DNA from: Arthrobacter sp. FW306-2-2C-D06B
Lineage (GTDB): Bacteria; Actinomycetota; Actinomycetes; Actinomycetales; Micrococcaceae
Length of the DNA: 64,000 nt
Assembly (NCBI RefSeq): GCF_021789175.1
Contig: NZ_CP084560.1
Span: 1,798,001 to 1,862,000 of the forward strand
Direction: 5' to 3'
Shown here piece after piece: positions 1 through 8,707 of this stretch (position 1 is its first letter; every line of letters starts with the position of its first letter). Position numbers and translations under genes: made by a program. The notes beneath the pieces are model-generated. The model was not told where the DNA came from. It did not search any database and was given only the letters and a program-made list of their open reading frames with translations.

Positions 1-23
1 CCTTAAACGTGTACTGCGGAAGA

Positions 24-38
24 CTTAGCTAGGCTAAG
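24..38. promoter_or_regulatory. 15-bp palindrome resembling a DtxR/IdeR iron box, at the start of the Pat-like gene
   Basis: CTTAGCTAGGCTAAG is a perfect palindrome (arms CTTAGC/GCTAAG) four bases before the ATG at 42. It shares the TAGGCTAA core of the actinobacterial iron-box consensus but not its outer arms. It also overlaps a possible -10 hexamer TAGGCT (30-35). This is a candidate operator only; the match is partial. Confidence 0.3.
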
Positions 39-41
39 CCT

Positions 42-2744
42 ATGGTGGATCAGCCCGGCGCCGGCGTATATCCGGAATATTGGGAGGCCGATGTCGTGCT
101 TCGCGACGGCGGAACGGCACACCTGAGACCTATCTCACCCGAAGATGCCGACGCGCTCCAGGCCTTCCACACAGCGCAGTCCGAGACGTCCATCTACATG
201 CGGTTCTTCTCGTTCAAATCGAGGCTCTCCAGCAAAGAACTGCGCCGCTTCACCGAAGTGGACCACAAGGACCGGGTGGCGTTCGTCATCACGATCGGCG
301 GAGCGATCGTGGGCGTCGGCCGCTACGACCGGCTCGATGACCCCACGGAGGCCGAAGTGGCCTTCAATATTTCCGATGTCCAGCAGGGCCGGGGCATCGG
401 CTCCATCCTGCTCGAACACCTGGCTGCGGCTGCCCGGGAGAACGGCATCCGACGCTTCACGGCCGAGGTCCTGCCGGAGAACCGCAAAATGCTCCGGGTC
501 TTCGCCGATGCCGGCTACGAGCTTGTGCGCAAATTCGACGACGGCGTCGTCAGCGTCGAATTCAACATCGACCCCACCGAGAAATCCCTCGCCGTCATGG
601 AATCGCGGGAACACCGCGCCGAGGCCCGCAGCGTAAGGGACCTGCTGGCGCCGTCGTCGATCGCTGTGGTGGGCGCCAGCCGCCGGTGGGGGACCATAGG
701 GCACCAGCTGCTTGAGCACATCCTGGAAGGTGGCTTCTCTGGCGCGGTCTATGCGGTCAATCCGGAGGCGTTCGAACTGGCCGGCATGAAGTCCTTCGCC
801 CGGATCGCCGACGTCCCTGGTCCGGTGCAGCTCGCCGTTATCGCCGTGCCTTACGAAGAAGTGCCGAAAGTCGTGGACGAGTGCGGGGCGGCCGGGGTCA
901 AAGGCCTCGTGGTCGCCACGGCCGGGTACGCGGACGACGGCGAGCGGGGGCTGCGGAGGCAGCGGGAGCTGGTTCGCCAAGCCAGGTCCTATGGGATGCG
1001 CGTGATAGGCCCCGAGTCGTTGGGGATCGTGAACACGAACCCGGACATTTCCCTCAACGCGTCGATGGCCCCGAGCCTGCCCCGGCGTGGAGGACTCGGG
1101 CTGTTTTCGCAATCCGCGGCCATCGGGGTTTCCGTCTACGCTGCGGCGAGCCGCCGGGGACTGGGCATCTCCTCGTTCCTGTCCGCCGGCAACCGCGCCG
1201 ATATCTCCGGAAACGACGCCATGCAGTTCTGGGAGGACGATCCCGATACCGTCGCCGTCGGGCTCTATTTGGAGTCGATCGGCAATCCCCGCAAGTTTTC
1301 CCGCCTTGCCCGGCGCTTGTCGCGGAGCAAGCCGGTCATCGTTGCCAAATCGGATGTCACCGGGCTCCCCCTTCCGCCGGGGCATGTTGTCAGGACCACG
1401 CTGGCGCCTGTGGCGGCCCTCGACGCGATGATGCGCCAAGCCGGTGTCATCGCCGTCGAAACGATCGAACAGCTCATGGATGTCGCGCAGATCGTGTCCA
1501 GCCAACCCCTGCCCAAGGGCCCGGCGCTCGCCGTCTACAGCAATTCCGCAGCCTTCGGGAAGGTCGTCGCGGACAACGCGGCGCCCCAGGGACTCGTCGT
1601 CGACAGGATCGTCACCGACGTGGACCTGGACGCAGGGATGTCCGCATCGCGGGAAGGGCTGCGGCGCAGCCTCCGGAAAAATCTTGCGGACGATTCCGTG
1701 CATGCGGTGGTGGCGGCCATGGTGCCGTCCCGCAGCCTCACGATGGAAGCGATCGCGGGAGTGCTCGCCGAATGCGCGGCAGAGGCCGGCAAGCCCGTCG
1801 TGGCCGCTTTCACCGGGATCCTCGATACTTCCGTGCAACTGGATGGATTGCTTGCGCCAAAAGGGGAGTCCGGGGAGTCCGGATCTTCCCTTCCTTGCTA
1901 CTCCAGTGCGGGCAACGCGGTGGCGGCCTTGGCGGCAGTGGTCCGTTACGCGAAGTGGCTGGACCGCGACCAAGGCATGTTCATCGAGCCTGCTGGTTGC
2001 GACCGCGAGGGTACCCGCGAACACATCGAGCGGCTCCTGGCTTCCGTGCCGGGAGAGCAATTGGTACGGCTCGACGACGGCGAAGCGGCCGCGCTGCTGT
2101 CCCGCTATGGCATCGAGGTGGTGCCGTCAGCTGTGTTCGAGAGCGACGACGAAGCGGTAGCCGCTGCCGAACGGCTCGGCTGGCCGGTGGTGCTCAAGAC
2201 CACTGACCCTGCCCTCCGGCATCGCCTGGACCTGGGAGGCGTGCGGCTGGACATCGAGGACGCGGACTCGCTGCGGCGCAACATCGCGCAGATGCGTCGT
2301 GCCCTCGAGCCCTACGGTTCATCGGCCATAGAAGTGCAAGCCATGGTTTCCGTGGGGCAGGCCTGCACGTTCCGGGCCATCGAGGATCCGCTCCTGGGGC
2401 CCGTGGTCTCTTTCGGTTTGGCGGGAGACGCCGTGAACCTCCTGGACGATTGGGCGCACCGCGTGCCTCCCTTGTCCTCCACCGATCTTCACGACTTCAT
2501 CAGGGCGCCCCGGGCTTCCCTGAAACTGTTTGGCTACCAAGGGCTGCCTGCGGTGGACGTGGCGGCCCTCGAAGGCCTGGGAGCACGGCTGGTCCGACTC
2601 AAGGACGAACACCCAGGGATCGCCCTGGTGGAGTTCAATCCCGTCCTGGCCGGGACCCGGGGCGTCAAAATCCTTGCCGCCGAAGTCTGGATTGGCAATG
2701 CCGCACAACGTACGGACAGTGCCCGCCGCGCGATGCTCGGCTGA
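42..2744 (+). CDS. Pat-like protein: GNAT acetyltransferase fused to NDP-forming acyl-CoA synthetase-like domains
   Basis: The 900-residue protein begins with a GNAT domain (about residues 15-175) carrying the acetyl-CoA loop motif QGRGIG. It is followed by a CoA-binding Rossmann domain (SIAVVGASRRWG near 205), succinyl-CoA-ligase-like domains and a C-terminal ATP-grasp domain (about 670-890). This N-terminal-GNAT order matches actinobacterial PatA-type lysine acetyltransferases, which acetylate and silence acyl-CoA synthetases; E. coli Pka/YfiQ has the reverse order. I infer post-translational control of acetyl-CoA metabolism. No Shine-Dalgarno sequence precedes the ATG; a TAGGCT hexamer lies 6 bases upstream, so the transcript may be leaderless. 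The gene is upstream of, and separated by 67 bases from, the DUF5998 gene. Family certain; substrate not known. Confidence 0.9.
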   Translation: MVDQPGAGVYPEYWEADVVLRDGGTAHLRPISPEDADALQAFHTAQSETSIYMRFFSFKSRLSSKELRRFTEVDHKDRVAFVITIGGAIVGVGRYDRLDDPTEAEVAFNISDVQQGRGIGSILLEHLAAAARENGIRRFTAEVLPENRKMLRVFADAGYELVRKFDDGVVSVEFNIDPTEKSLAVMESREHRAEARSVRDLLAPSSIAVVGASRRWGTIGHQLLEHILEGGFSGAVYAVNPEAFELAGMKSFARIADVPGPVQLAVIAVPYEEVPKVVDECGAAGVKGLVVATAGYADDGERGLRRQRELVRQARSYGMRVIGPESLGIVNTNPDISLNASMAPSLPRRGGLGLFSQSAAIGVSVYAAASRRGLGISSFLSAGNRADISGNDAMQFWEDDPDTVAVGLYLESIGNPRKFSRLARRLSRSKPVIVAKSDVTGLPLPPGHVVRTTLAPVAALDAMMRQAGVIAVETIEQLMDVAQIVSSQPLPKGPALAVYSNSAAFGKVVADNAAPQGLVVDRIVTDVDLDAGMSASREGLRRSLRKNLADDSVHAVVAAMVPSRSLTMEAIAGVLAECAAEAGKPVVAAFTGILDTSVQLDGLLAPKGESGESGSSLPCYSSAGNAVAALAAVVRYAKWLDRDQGMFIEPAGCDREGTREHIERLLASVPGEQLVRLDDGEAAALLSRYGIEVVPSAVFESDDEAVAAAERLGWPVVLKTTDPALRHRLDLGGVRLDIEDADSLRRNIAQMRRALEPYGSSAIEVQAMVSVGQACTFRAIEDPLLGPVVSFGLAGDAVNLLDDWAHRVPPLSSTDLHDFIRAPRASLKLFGYQGLPAVDVAALEGLGARLVRLKDEHPGIALVEFNPVLAGTRGVKILAAEVWIGNAAQRTDSARRAMLG

Positions 2745-2811
2745 GCTGGCAGTTGCCCGTCGGAGGGCCGGACGGTTATGAAGTCCCCAGCCGATCTGTG
2801 AAAATGGGGGA

Positions 2812-3540
2812 ATGAGCTCGAAGTCCCCGACGCCTCCGTCCGGTCCGGCTACCACCGGGCACCATGCAGCACACAACCACAGCTCGCAGGGGCAGAGCCT
2901 GGACCAGGCACTTCAACGGGCTGGTTTCTATCCTGTCCTTGTTGCCGATGTTGTGGCCGACGCCTTGGACGGGCGCGACTGCCTTGCGCACCTGGTGCAT
3001 TTGGAAACGCATTTCGACCGTGCCGAGGTCCGGCGGCACATCACGGTCCTGGTCCTCACCGAGGACATGCTGGTGATCACCCACGTCGACGACCAGCAGC
3101 TTGACGAAGCCGGCGAGCAGATCGTCGCCCAGATATCCACCGAGTCCGTGCCTGTGGCACAAATCCGCTCGGTGGTCCTCAGCTACATGTATGCGCAGCC
3201 GCAGAACTACACTCCAAGCGACCCTGTCAGGGAGCTGACCTTGTCCATTGCCTGGTCCGGAGGCCAGCGACTGGATGTGGGTCCCGCCAGCTGCGGCGAT
3301 CCCCAGTGCGAAGCCGACCATGGTTACACGGGCACCATCTCCCAGGAGGACATCGTGCTGCGGATCAGCTCCGAGGCCGACGGCCCCAGGGCTGTGCAGG
3401 ACGCGAAGGTCTTCGCCCGGGCGTTGCGGGCTGTGAACACAGGCGCTCCCGGGCCCTCGGTCCACCCTGGTACCATCTCCGCTCCGCGACTCCGCTCGGG
3501 CGTCTTCGGCAACAGGCTGAGCCGCGGGCACCAGCGCTGA
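2812..3540 (+). CDS. DUF5998 family protein
   Basis: This 242-residue soluble protein has a histidine- and proline-rich start and then a conserved body with HLETHFDRAEVRRH and LVITHVDDQQ segments that I recognise as the actinobacterial DUF5998 family. No catalytic motif or membrane segment is visible and the function is unknown. A cysteine-containing stretch (CGDPQCEADHGYTG, about residues 162-175) is present in this homologue. Its stop overlaps the next gene's start by one base (TGATG), so it is probably translated together with the downstream phosphodiesterase. The same neighbours (this family, alkaline-phosphatase-like protein, thymidine kinase, SepH) are commonly seen together in Arthrobacter relatives. 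Confidence 0.8.
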   Translation: MSSKSPTPPSGPATTGHHAAHNHSSQGQSLDQALQRAGFYPVLVADVVADALDGRDCLAHLVHLETHFDRAEVRRHITVLVLTEDMLVITHVDDQQLDEAGEQIVAQISTESVPVAQIRSVVLSYMYAQPQNYTPSDPVRELTLSIAWSGGQRLDVGPASCGDPQCEADHGYTGTISQEDIVLRISSEADGPRAVQDAKVFARALRAVNTGAPGPSVHPGTISAPRLRSGVFGNRLSRGHQR

Positions 3541-4769
3541 TGGCGACGTCGGAACCCGTCGCCCAGGAAACCGTCCGCGTTTCCAGCGCCTTCCCTGAGC
3601 TTCCCGGCGCGCCGCTGTATGGCAGCAAGTCGATCGCCGAGGTCTTCACCAGCGCCGCGGCGAGCATGGGCCTGCCCGGCTTCGAAAACAAACTGCAATT
3701 GCCTGCATCGCAACGCGTGTGCGTGGTTCTCGCTGATGGCCTGGGGCGCAATCTCCTGAAGCAGAAGGCCGCCCACACTCCGTTTCTGAGGTCAATTGCG
3801 AACTCGGGACAGGGAGCCGTCCCGGTGTGGCTTGATTCGGCTTTTCCTTCCACCACGGCATCGTCCTTGGCCAGCCTTGGAACCGGCCGCACGCCCGGTG
3901 AACACGGCATGGTGGGCTATGACGTCCTGGATCCTGACCAGGACAAGGTAGTCAACCTGCTCGGCAATTGGGACGCTGGAGTCGATCCCGTGCGCTGGCA
4001 GCCGTTCCCGACAATTTTCGAACGCGTGGCTGCTGACGCCGACGTCGTCACAGTGAGCCTGCCCCAGTTCGGCGCGTCGCCGATGACCCGCGCGGCGCTC
4101 CGGGGAAGCCGGTTCGTGGGGGGCACGTCGCTCCACGCCCGGACAGCAGCGGCGGGGGAGGAAATGGCCGCGGGAACCGCCTCGCTCATGTACTTCTACG
4201 TCAACGAGCTGGACAAAGCCGGGCACCGCTACGGCTGCGAGTCCGATCGCTGGGAGCACCAGCTCGAAGAAATCGATTCGACTGTCAAAAGGCTCTCTGC
4301 CTCACTGCCCGCGGGGACAACCATCCTGCTCACCGGCGACCATGGCATGCTCGACGTCCCCGAGTCGCAGCGCATCGACTACTCCGCCGATCCTGCCCTT
4401 GTCGCCGGGGTCCGGCACACGGCAGGGGAGCCGCGCATGGTCCACCTGTACCTGGAGCCGGACGCGGGAGAGCGTCACCGGAAAGCCCTGTTGGATGCCT
4501 GGCGCGCCCGCTTCGGCGAGCGGATCTGGGCCTTCACCCGCGAGCAGGCTCTTGACGCCGGACTCTTCGGTGCTTTCCGACCGGAGGTTTCCCCCCGGAT
4601 CGGGGACGTCATGATCGCCGCCCGGGACACTTTGGCGCTCTATGACGTCCGCCGCGTCCGTCCCACTGCCTTGGAGGTAGTGGGGCAGCATGGTTCGCTG
4701 ACCAAGGCCGAGCGCGAAGTTCCGCTGCTTTGTTTCCAAGCCGGAGGTCCCAAGGGACGCCGTGGCTGA
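3540..4769 (+). CDS. alkaline-phosphatase superfamily protein (type I phosphodiesterase/nucleotide pyrophosphatase-like)
   Basis: The 409-residue product has the metal-site pattern of the family: ADGLG near residue 65 (metal-binding Asp), PSTTASSLASLGTG near 105 (Thr nucleophile) followed by TPGEHGMVGYD, and TGDHGM near 265. No signal peptide is visible, so it is probably cytoplasmic. The family hydrolyses phosphodiester or pyrophosphate bonds; the substrate here is unknown. The ATG overlaps the upstream stop by one base, and the 3' end overlaps thymidine kinase by 8 bases, which indicates one operon. An earlier in-frame start at 3306 would lie inside DUF5998 and is unlikely. Confidence 0.85.
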   Translation: MATSEPVAQETVRVSSAFPELPGAPLYGSKSIAEVFTSAAASMGLPGFENKLQLPASQRVCVVLADGLGRNLLKQKAAHTPFLRSIANSGQGAVPVWLDSAFPSTTASSLASLGTGRTPGEHGMVGYDVLDPDQDKVVNLLGNWDAGVDPVRWQPFPTIFERVAADADVVTVSLPQFGASPMTRAALRGSRFVGGTSLHARTAAAGEEMAAGTASLMYFYVNELDKAGHRYGCESDRWEHQLEEIDSTVKRLSASLPAGTTILLTGDHGMLDVPESQRIDYSADPALVAGVRHTAGEPRMVHLYLEPDAGERHRKALLDAWRARFGERIWAFTREQALDAGLFGAFRPEVSPRIGDVMIAARDTLALYDVRRVRPTALEVVGQHGSLTKAEREVPLLCFQAGGPKGRRG

Positions 4770-5478
4770 GCTGATCTTCTTCTCTGGAACCATGGACTGC
4801 GGCAAGTCCACCCTTGCTTTGCAGATGGACTACAACCACCGTGCACGCGGCCGGGGCGGGGTCCGCTTCAGTTGCAACGACCGCGCCGGCGGTTCCGTTA
4901 TCTCCAGCCGGCTCGGGCTCCAGACGGACGCCGTCGAAGTCGTTGACACCACCGATTTCTGGGACGAAGTTGTCCGGCGCCGGACCACGGGCCTCAAAGT
5001 GGACTACCTGATCTGTGACGAAGCCCAGTTCTACTCACCGGAGCAAGTGGAACAGCTGGCCCGCGTGGTTGATGAGATGGGCGTAGACGTGTTCGCCTTC
5101 GGAATCACGTCGGACTTCCGCACCCGGCTGTTCCCCGGATCCCAGCGTTTCGTGGAGCTCGCGGACAGGGTCCAGGTCCTGCAGGTCGAAGCGCTCTGCT
5201 GGTGCGGACGCCGGGCAACCCACAACGCGCGGACCGTGGACGGGATCATGGTGGTCGAAGGCGAGCAGGTCGTAGTGGGAGACGTTGCCAGGGAAGCCGG
5301 CCAGGCGGAGGCTCTCCCGGAACAAGTCGACGTGTCGCACCCGGTCGTCGGATACGAGACCCTATGCCGCCGGCACTACATGCGCAGGGTCACGGCCCAC
5401 GGAGCCAACCTGATGGCGAGCCGGGATCAGTTGCTGCCGTTCGACGTCGACGCTTGCCTTTGGCACGGCGTCAGCTGA
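4762..5478 (+). CDS. tdk: thymidine kinase
   Basis: This enzyme phosphorylates thymidine with ATP in the pyrimidine salvage pathway. The 238-residue protein has the P-loop GTMDCGKST at residues 9-17, the DEAQF motif near 87-91, and zinc-binding cysteines in CWCGR (about 147) and CRRHY (about 202), as in type II (TK1-like) thymidine kinases. It is slightly longer than most bacterial TKs. GTG start at 4762, overlapping the upstream phosphodiesterase by 8 bases, so translation is probably coupled. It converges on sepH with a 23-base gap. Confidence 0.95.
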   Translation: MAELIFFSGTMDCGKSTLALQMDYNHRARGRGGVRFSCNDRAGGSVISSRLGLQTDAVEVVDTTDFWDEVVRRRTTGLKVDYLICDEAQFYSPEQVEQLARVVDEMGVDVFAFGITSDFRTRLFPGSQRFVELADRVQVLQVEALCWCGRRATHNARTVDGIMVVEGEQVVVGDVAREAGQAEALPEQVDVSHPVVGYETLCRRHYMRRVTAHGANLMASRDQLLPFDVDACLWHGVS

Positions 5479-5501
5479 AGCCGCAACGAACTGAAAGCGG
5501 T

Positions 5502-6872
5502 CTAGTCTCCGCGCGTCCCGAAGACGATTTCATCCCAGCTGGGAATACTGGAGCGCTTGGGCCGTGACGGCTGGCGTTCGGCCGCCCCAGCGTCGGAAGC
5601 TTCCTCATCCTTCTGCCCGTCGCGGCTGGCCCTCGGCTCTTCGCGTTCCCGCCGGGGAGCCCCGCCGAGCAGTTCGTCCAAGCCCGCCCGCGGTGACGCT
5701 GCTCCGGGGGTTCGTCCCTCGTCCTGCCCGGTCTGCCCGTCGTTGTCGTTCCTGCCCCGCAACATGGTCACGGGGCGCAGTGCACCGGGGATCACCGTGA
5801 TTTCACGGGTATCGGTGCTGACACCGTCGTGAAGATGGAGGGAGTCGTCTTCCTTGTCGTCATGCTTCGGGGCGAGGCTTAGCCGCGACAGCATGGATGC
5901 ACGCGCGTCACGGCGGCTGGGGGCGGGTTCGGCTTCACGCTGCTCGTCCGTGTCCGGGTCGGCCGGCTCGTTGTCAGCTGTTTCGCTGTCCGCAAGTCCG
6001 TCTTCGACATCGCCTGGCCGCGGATGAGCGGCCGGGACGCCGCTGCTGAGAAGCAGCGCCAAAGCGTCGTCGCTGTCTTCGTCAAGTCCCAGCCTCTGTC
6101 CGCGACGTGAGCGCAGCATGTCAAGGAGCCCATCGGCTTCCTTGGTGGCAGCGGCTGCGGCCGCACGGGCGGCGGTCCCGGCGTCGGCCTCAAAGTCAAA
6201 AGGCCGGTCGGAGACGGCCGCGAGTCGCCGGGCCGGTACGGGTCCGTCGAGGGGTTCCAGTTCACTGAGCTGCTGGGCCCAGCGGTTGGCATTCTGGATG
6301 GATTTGCGGGCGGGATGGAAGGTCCACATGGCAGGTGGCTCTTCGCCGATGCTTTCCAGGCTGGCTGGCTTGGTTTCGAAGCGCGCGACGACGGTCCACG
6401 TGCCATCGATCCGGCGCCAGGAATCCCATTCCACCGTGGAGGAATCGATCCCGTGGGCCCTGAGCCGGTGCGCAACCATCTCGCCCAGGCTTGCGGGTTC
6501 GTCGCCGAACGCCGCGCGGTAGGTGTCCTGGCCGGGGGCCGGCGCAGCGACTTCGACTTTGCGTGCTTGCTGGGCGATATACTCCCGCTCGGCAAGTACC
6601 GGACCCTCATAACGTTGCACGTTGGCGAGCGGCAGCCCTGACAGCTCCGCCACCTCAGCGGCCGTAGCGCCGCTGCGGATGCGCGACTGAATGTCGCGCG
6701 GGGACATGGCGACGGGCGTGATGGAAGCACGTGCGGCCACCTGGGCAGGTGTCCGGCTCGCTGCAACCCGCAACGCCTCATCAATCGGAAGCTGGAACAT
6801 CTCGCCGCCGGTACCGCTCAACAGGAGATGTCCGCCGTCGTCGTGGACGCCAACCAGCCGTAGATCCCGCAT
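5502..6872 (-). CDS. sepH: septation protein SepH
   Basis: The N-terminal domain (former DUF3071), beginning MRDLRLVGVHDDG, contains a helix-turn-helix-like segment (DIQSRIRSGATAAEVAELSG, about 65-84). It is followed by a long low-complexity acidic tail ending in a basic patch. In Streptomyces and Mycobacterium SepH promotes FtsZ assembly at division sites, and I infer the same here. The start at 6872 is chosen over an upstream ATG at 6887 because an AGGAGG-like site (6878-6882 on this strand) lies at proper distance and the family starts with this MRDLRLVG. 456 residues, larger than the Streptomyces protein mainly in the disordered tail. Confidence 0.92.
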   Translation of the reverse strand: MRDLRLVGVHDDGGHLLLSGTGGEMFQLPIDEALRVAASRTPAQVAARASITPVAMSPRDIQSRIRSGATAAEVAELSGLPLANVQRYEGPVLAEREYIAQQARKVEVAAPAPGQDTYRAAFGDEPASLGEMVAHRLRAHGIDSSTVEWDSWRRIDGTWTVVARFETKPASLESIGEEPPAMWTFHPARKSIQNANRWAQQLSELEPLDGPVPARRLAAVSDRPFDFEADAGTAARAAAAAATKEADGLLDMLRSRRGQRLGLDEDSDDALALLLSSGVPAAHPRPGDVEDGLADSETADNEPADPDTDEQREAEPAPSRRDARASMLSRLSLAPKHDDKEDDSLHLHDGVSTDTREITVIPGALRPVTMLRGRNDNDGQTGQDEGRTPGAASPRAGLDELLGGAPRREREEPRASRDGQKDEEASDAGAAERQPSRPKRSSIPSWDEIVFGTRGD

Positions 6873-7155
6873 AAAATCCTCCACCATGGCCTATCTGACA
6901 TTCGAAACTCTGCCACCCGGTACGGCCTTTTCCTACTAGGACAAAGGGCGCGCCGCGATATTCCGCGATTTCCGGCATTCCCTGCGAAGGCGATCGGAAC
7001 CGGGGTATGGACATTCGAGTCTTCCGGGAGGACAATCTGCCCGGTATCGGGCACAAAAATGCGGCCCGCTGCGTTACATCCTTAGACCGGAGCAGGTTCC
7101 GGTCGACCGGACCGCAAGCCCTGCGTGACGTACAAGGGAGAACGAAGAAGGGACC

Positions 7156-7455
7156 ATGGCAACGGACTACGATGCCCCTCGGAAGACCGAAGAAGACACC
7201 GAGGACTCGATCGAGGAACTCAAGTCGCATCGCACCGAGAAACAGTCATCATCGGCTGTTGACATCGATGAGACTGACCTCGCGGACGCCTATGAGCTCC
7301 CCGGGGCAGACTTGTCCGGCGAAGAGCTGCTGGTCCGCGTCCTGCCTCCGCAGCCGGACGAATTTACTTGCTTCAATTGTTTCCTCGTCAAACACCGCTC
7401 CCAGATTGCGCGGGAGAAGGACGGGCACCTTTACTGCAAGGAATGCGAAAGCTAG
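7156..7455 (+). CDS. DUF4193 domain-containing protein
   Basis: A 99-residue acidic protein ending in a small zinc-ribbon-like module: CFNCFLVKHRSQIA (about 73) and LYCKECES at the C-terminus give a CxxC...CxxC pattern. This is the actinobacterial DUF4193 family (Rv2699c-like), conserved beside dut and DUF3093; its function is not established. An AAGGGA-type ribosome site precedes the ATG. The 3' end overlaps the convergent DUF3093 gene by four bases. It is divergent from sepH across a 283-base intergenic region. Confidence 0.88.
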   Translation: MATDYDAPRKTEEDTEDSIEELKSHRTEKQSSSAVDIDETDLADAYELPGADLSGEELLVRVLPPQPDEFTCFNCFLVKHRSQIAREKDGHLYCKECES

Positions 7456-7952
7456 CCTCGGGAGGCATGCTTGGACAGCGCTGCCAGAAGTTCTTCGGGG
7501 CGGCGCGTGGACGTGAGCCAGTACGGGGTGCGGTCCGCCGGGTCGGTGATTTCAATGCGCACCACGGGATCTATCCAGCCGCGGAGGCAAAGGAACGCGA
7601 GTCCGTGGAGGCGGGTTCCGCGCTCCGCGGTGGCCTCGTCCTTACGGTAAGCGGTGACGGCGCCGACGAACTCGCGCTGGATGGTGGCGCGCCCCACTTG
7701 GACGGTGTCCCGGTCCACCACGATCGCGGGAGTGGACAACACCAGCATGGTGGTCATGATCGCGAAGAGGACCAGCGCGGCGATAATCCCCGCGGTGATG
7801 CTGATCGGGGCGAACATCAGGATGCCCGCGGCGGACAAGCCGACCACCACAATCCAGATCCACGGGGAGGGCCAGAGCTTTTCCGTAAACAGGACGCCCG
7901 TTCCACTCGGGGAATGGTGCGGCACGGGTACGGAAGCAGTCGATTCAGGCAT
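7452..7952 (-). CDS. DUF3093 membrane protein
   Basis: 166 residues with two closely spaced transmembrane helices (about 27-80: WPSPWIWIVVVGLSAAGIL and ITAGIIAALVLFAIMTTMLVL), then a cytoplasmic-looking domain. This matches the DUF3093 family (Rv2698-like), whose gene regularly lies next to dut in actinobacteria. No function is assigned. It is divergent from dut, with about 130 bases between the two starts. Confidence 0.85.
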   Translation of the reverse strand: MPESTASVPVPHHSPSGTGVLFTEKLWPSPWIWIVVVGLSAAGILMFAPISITAGIIAALVLFAIMTTMLVLSTPAIVVDRDTVQVGRATIQREFVGAVTAYRKDEATAERGTRLHGLAFLCLRGWIDPVVRIEITDPADRTPYWLTSTRRPEELLAALSKHASRG

Positions 7953-8083
7953 GCCACCAGCTTATCGGGACTGCGACCCCGGGAATTAACGCTCGATGGC
8001 CCGGTGACTGCCCTCTGACTGCCCTGCGAGCGACGCGCGGCCGCAACCGGGGGAGCACTCCGTGGGCGATAGAATATGTGACT

Positions 8084-8596
8084 GTGAGCCACGAGACAGC
8101 AGTAGCCAACCCAGCAGACACCCCCGCCGAATACGGTGCGCCGACCCTTCAGGTCCAACTGAAAATGCTCGACGCCGGTTTGGAAGCACCGTCATACGCC
8201 CACCCGGGTGACGCCGGTGCTGACTTGCGGGCCCGTGTGGACGTATCGCTCGCTCCGGGGGAACGGAAGCTTGTTCCCACGGGCGTCTCGATCGCGCTGC
8301 CGAACGGCTTTGTCGCACTGATCCACCCCCGGTCAGGGCTGGCAACCAAGCATGGACTCACTGTGGTCAACGCTCCCGGGACGGTTGATGCCGGCTACCG
8401 AGGTGAAATTTCCGTGACGCTTTTGAATACCGACCAAAACCACGCAATCGAACTCAAGCGCGGCGATAGAATTGCTCAAATGGTGATCCAGCGCGTCGAG
8501 TATGCGCAGTTCGTTTCCGTGGAGGAGTTGTCCGATACGTCGCGCGGCGCCGGCGGTTTTGGATCTACCGGAGGCTTCGCGCCGGCCGTGAGCTAG
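8084..8596 (+). CDS. dut: dUTP diphosphatase
   Basis: This trimeric enzyme hydrolyses dUTP to dUMP and pyrophosphate, keeping uracil out of DNA and feeding dTMP synthesis. The five dUTPase motifs are visible: HPGDAGADL, HPRSGLATKHG, NAPGTVDAGYRGEI, RGDRIAQMVIQ and the C-terminal GAGGFGSTGG. I choose the GTG at 8084 (another GTG lies at 8078). There is no Shine-Dalgarno sequence, but TAGAAT (8070-8075) sits 8 bases upstream of 8084, as in leaderless transcripts. It heads the conserved dut-DUF3710-OB-DUF3159 gene string. Confidence 0.95.
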   Translation: MSHETAVANPADTPAEYGAPTLQVQLKMLDAGLEAPSYAHPGDAGADLRARVDVSLAPGERKLVPTGVSIALPNGFVALIHPRSGLATKHGLTVVNAPGTVDAGYRGEISVTLLNTDQNHAIELKRGDRIAQMVIQRVEYAQFVSVEELSDTSRGAGGFGSTGGFAPAVS

Positions 8597-8707
8597 CAAC
8601 AACCCTCGACAATCGGCGCTGCATGGAGCTGATTGCCATGCTGCCCGCGAGTTGACGGGCAGTCTGCGGTTTACTGGGGGATAGACCACTACTAAGGAGA
8701 CAACCCG

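Noticed and set aside
135..2060. 641-codon open frame on the minus strand inside the Pat-like gene
   Set aside because: Antisense frame opened by high GC at codon position three; its composition is Arg/Gly/His/Asp-rich and it shows no family motif.
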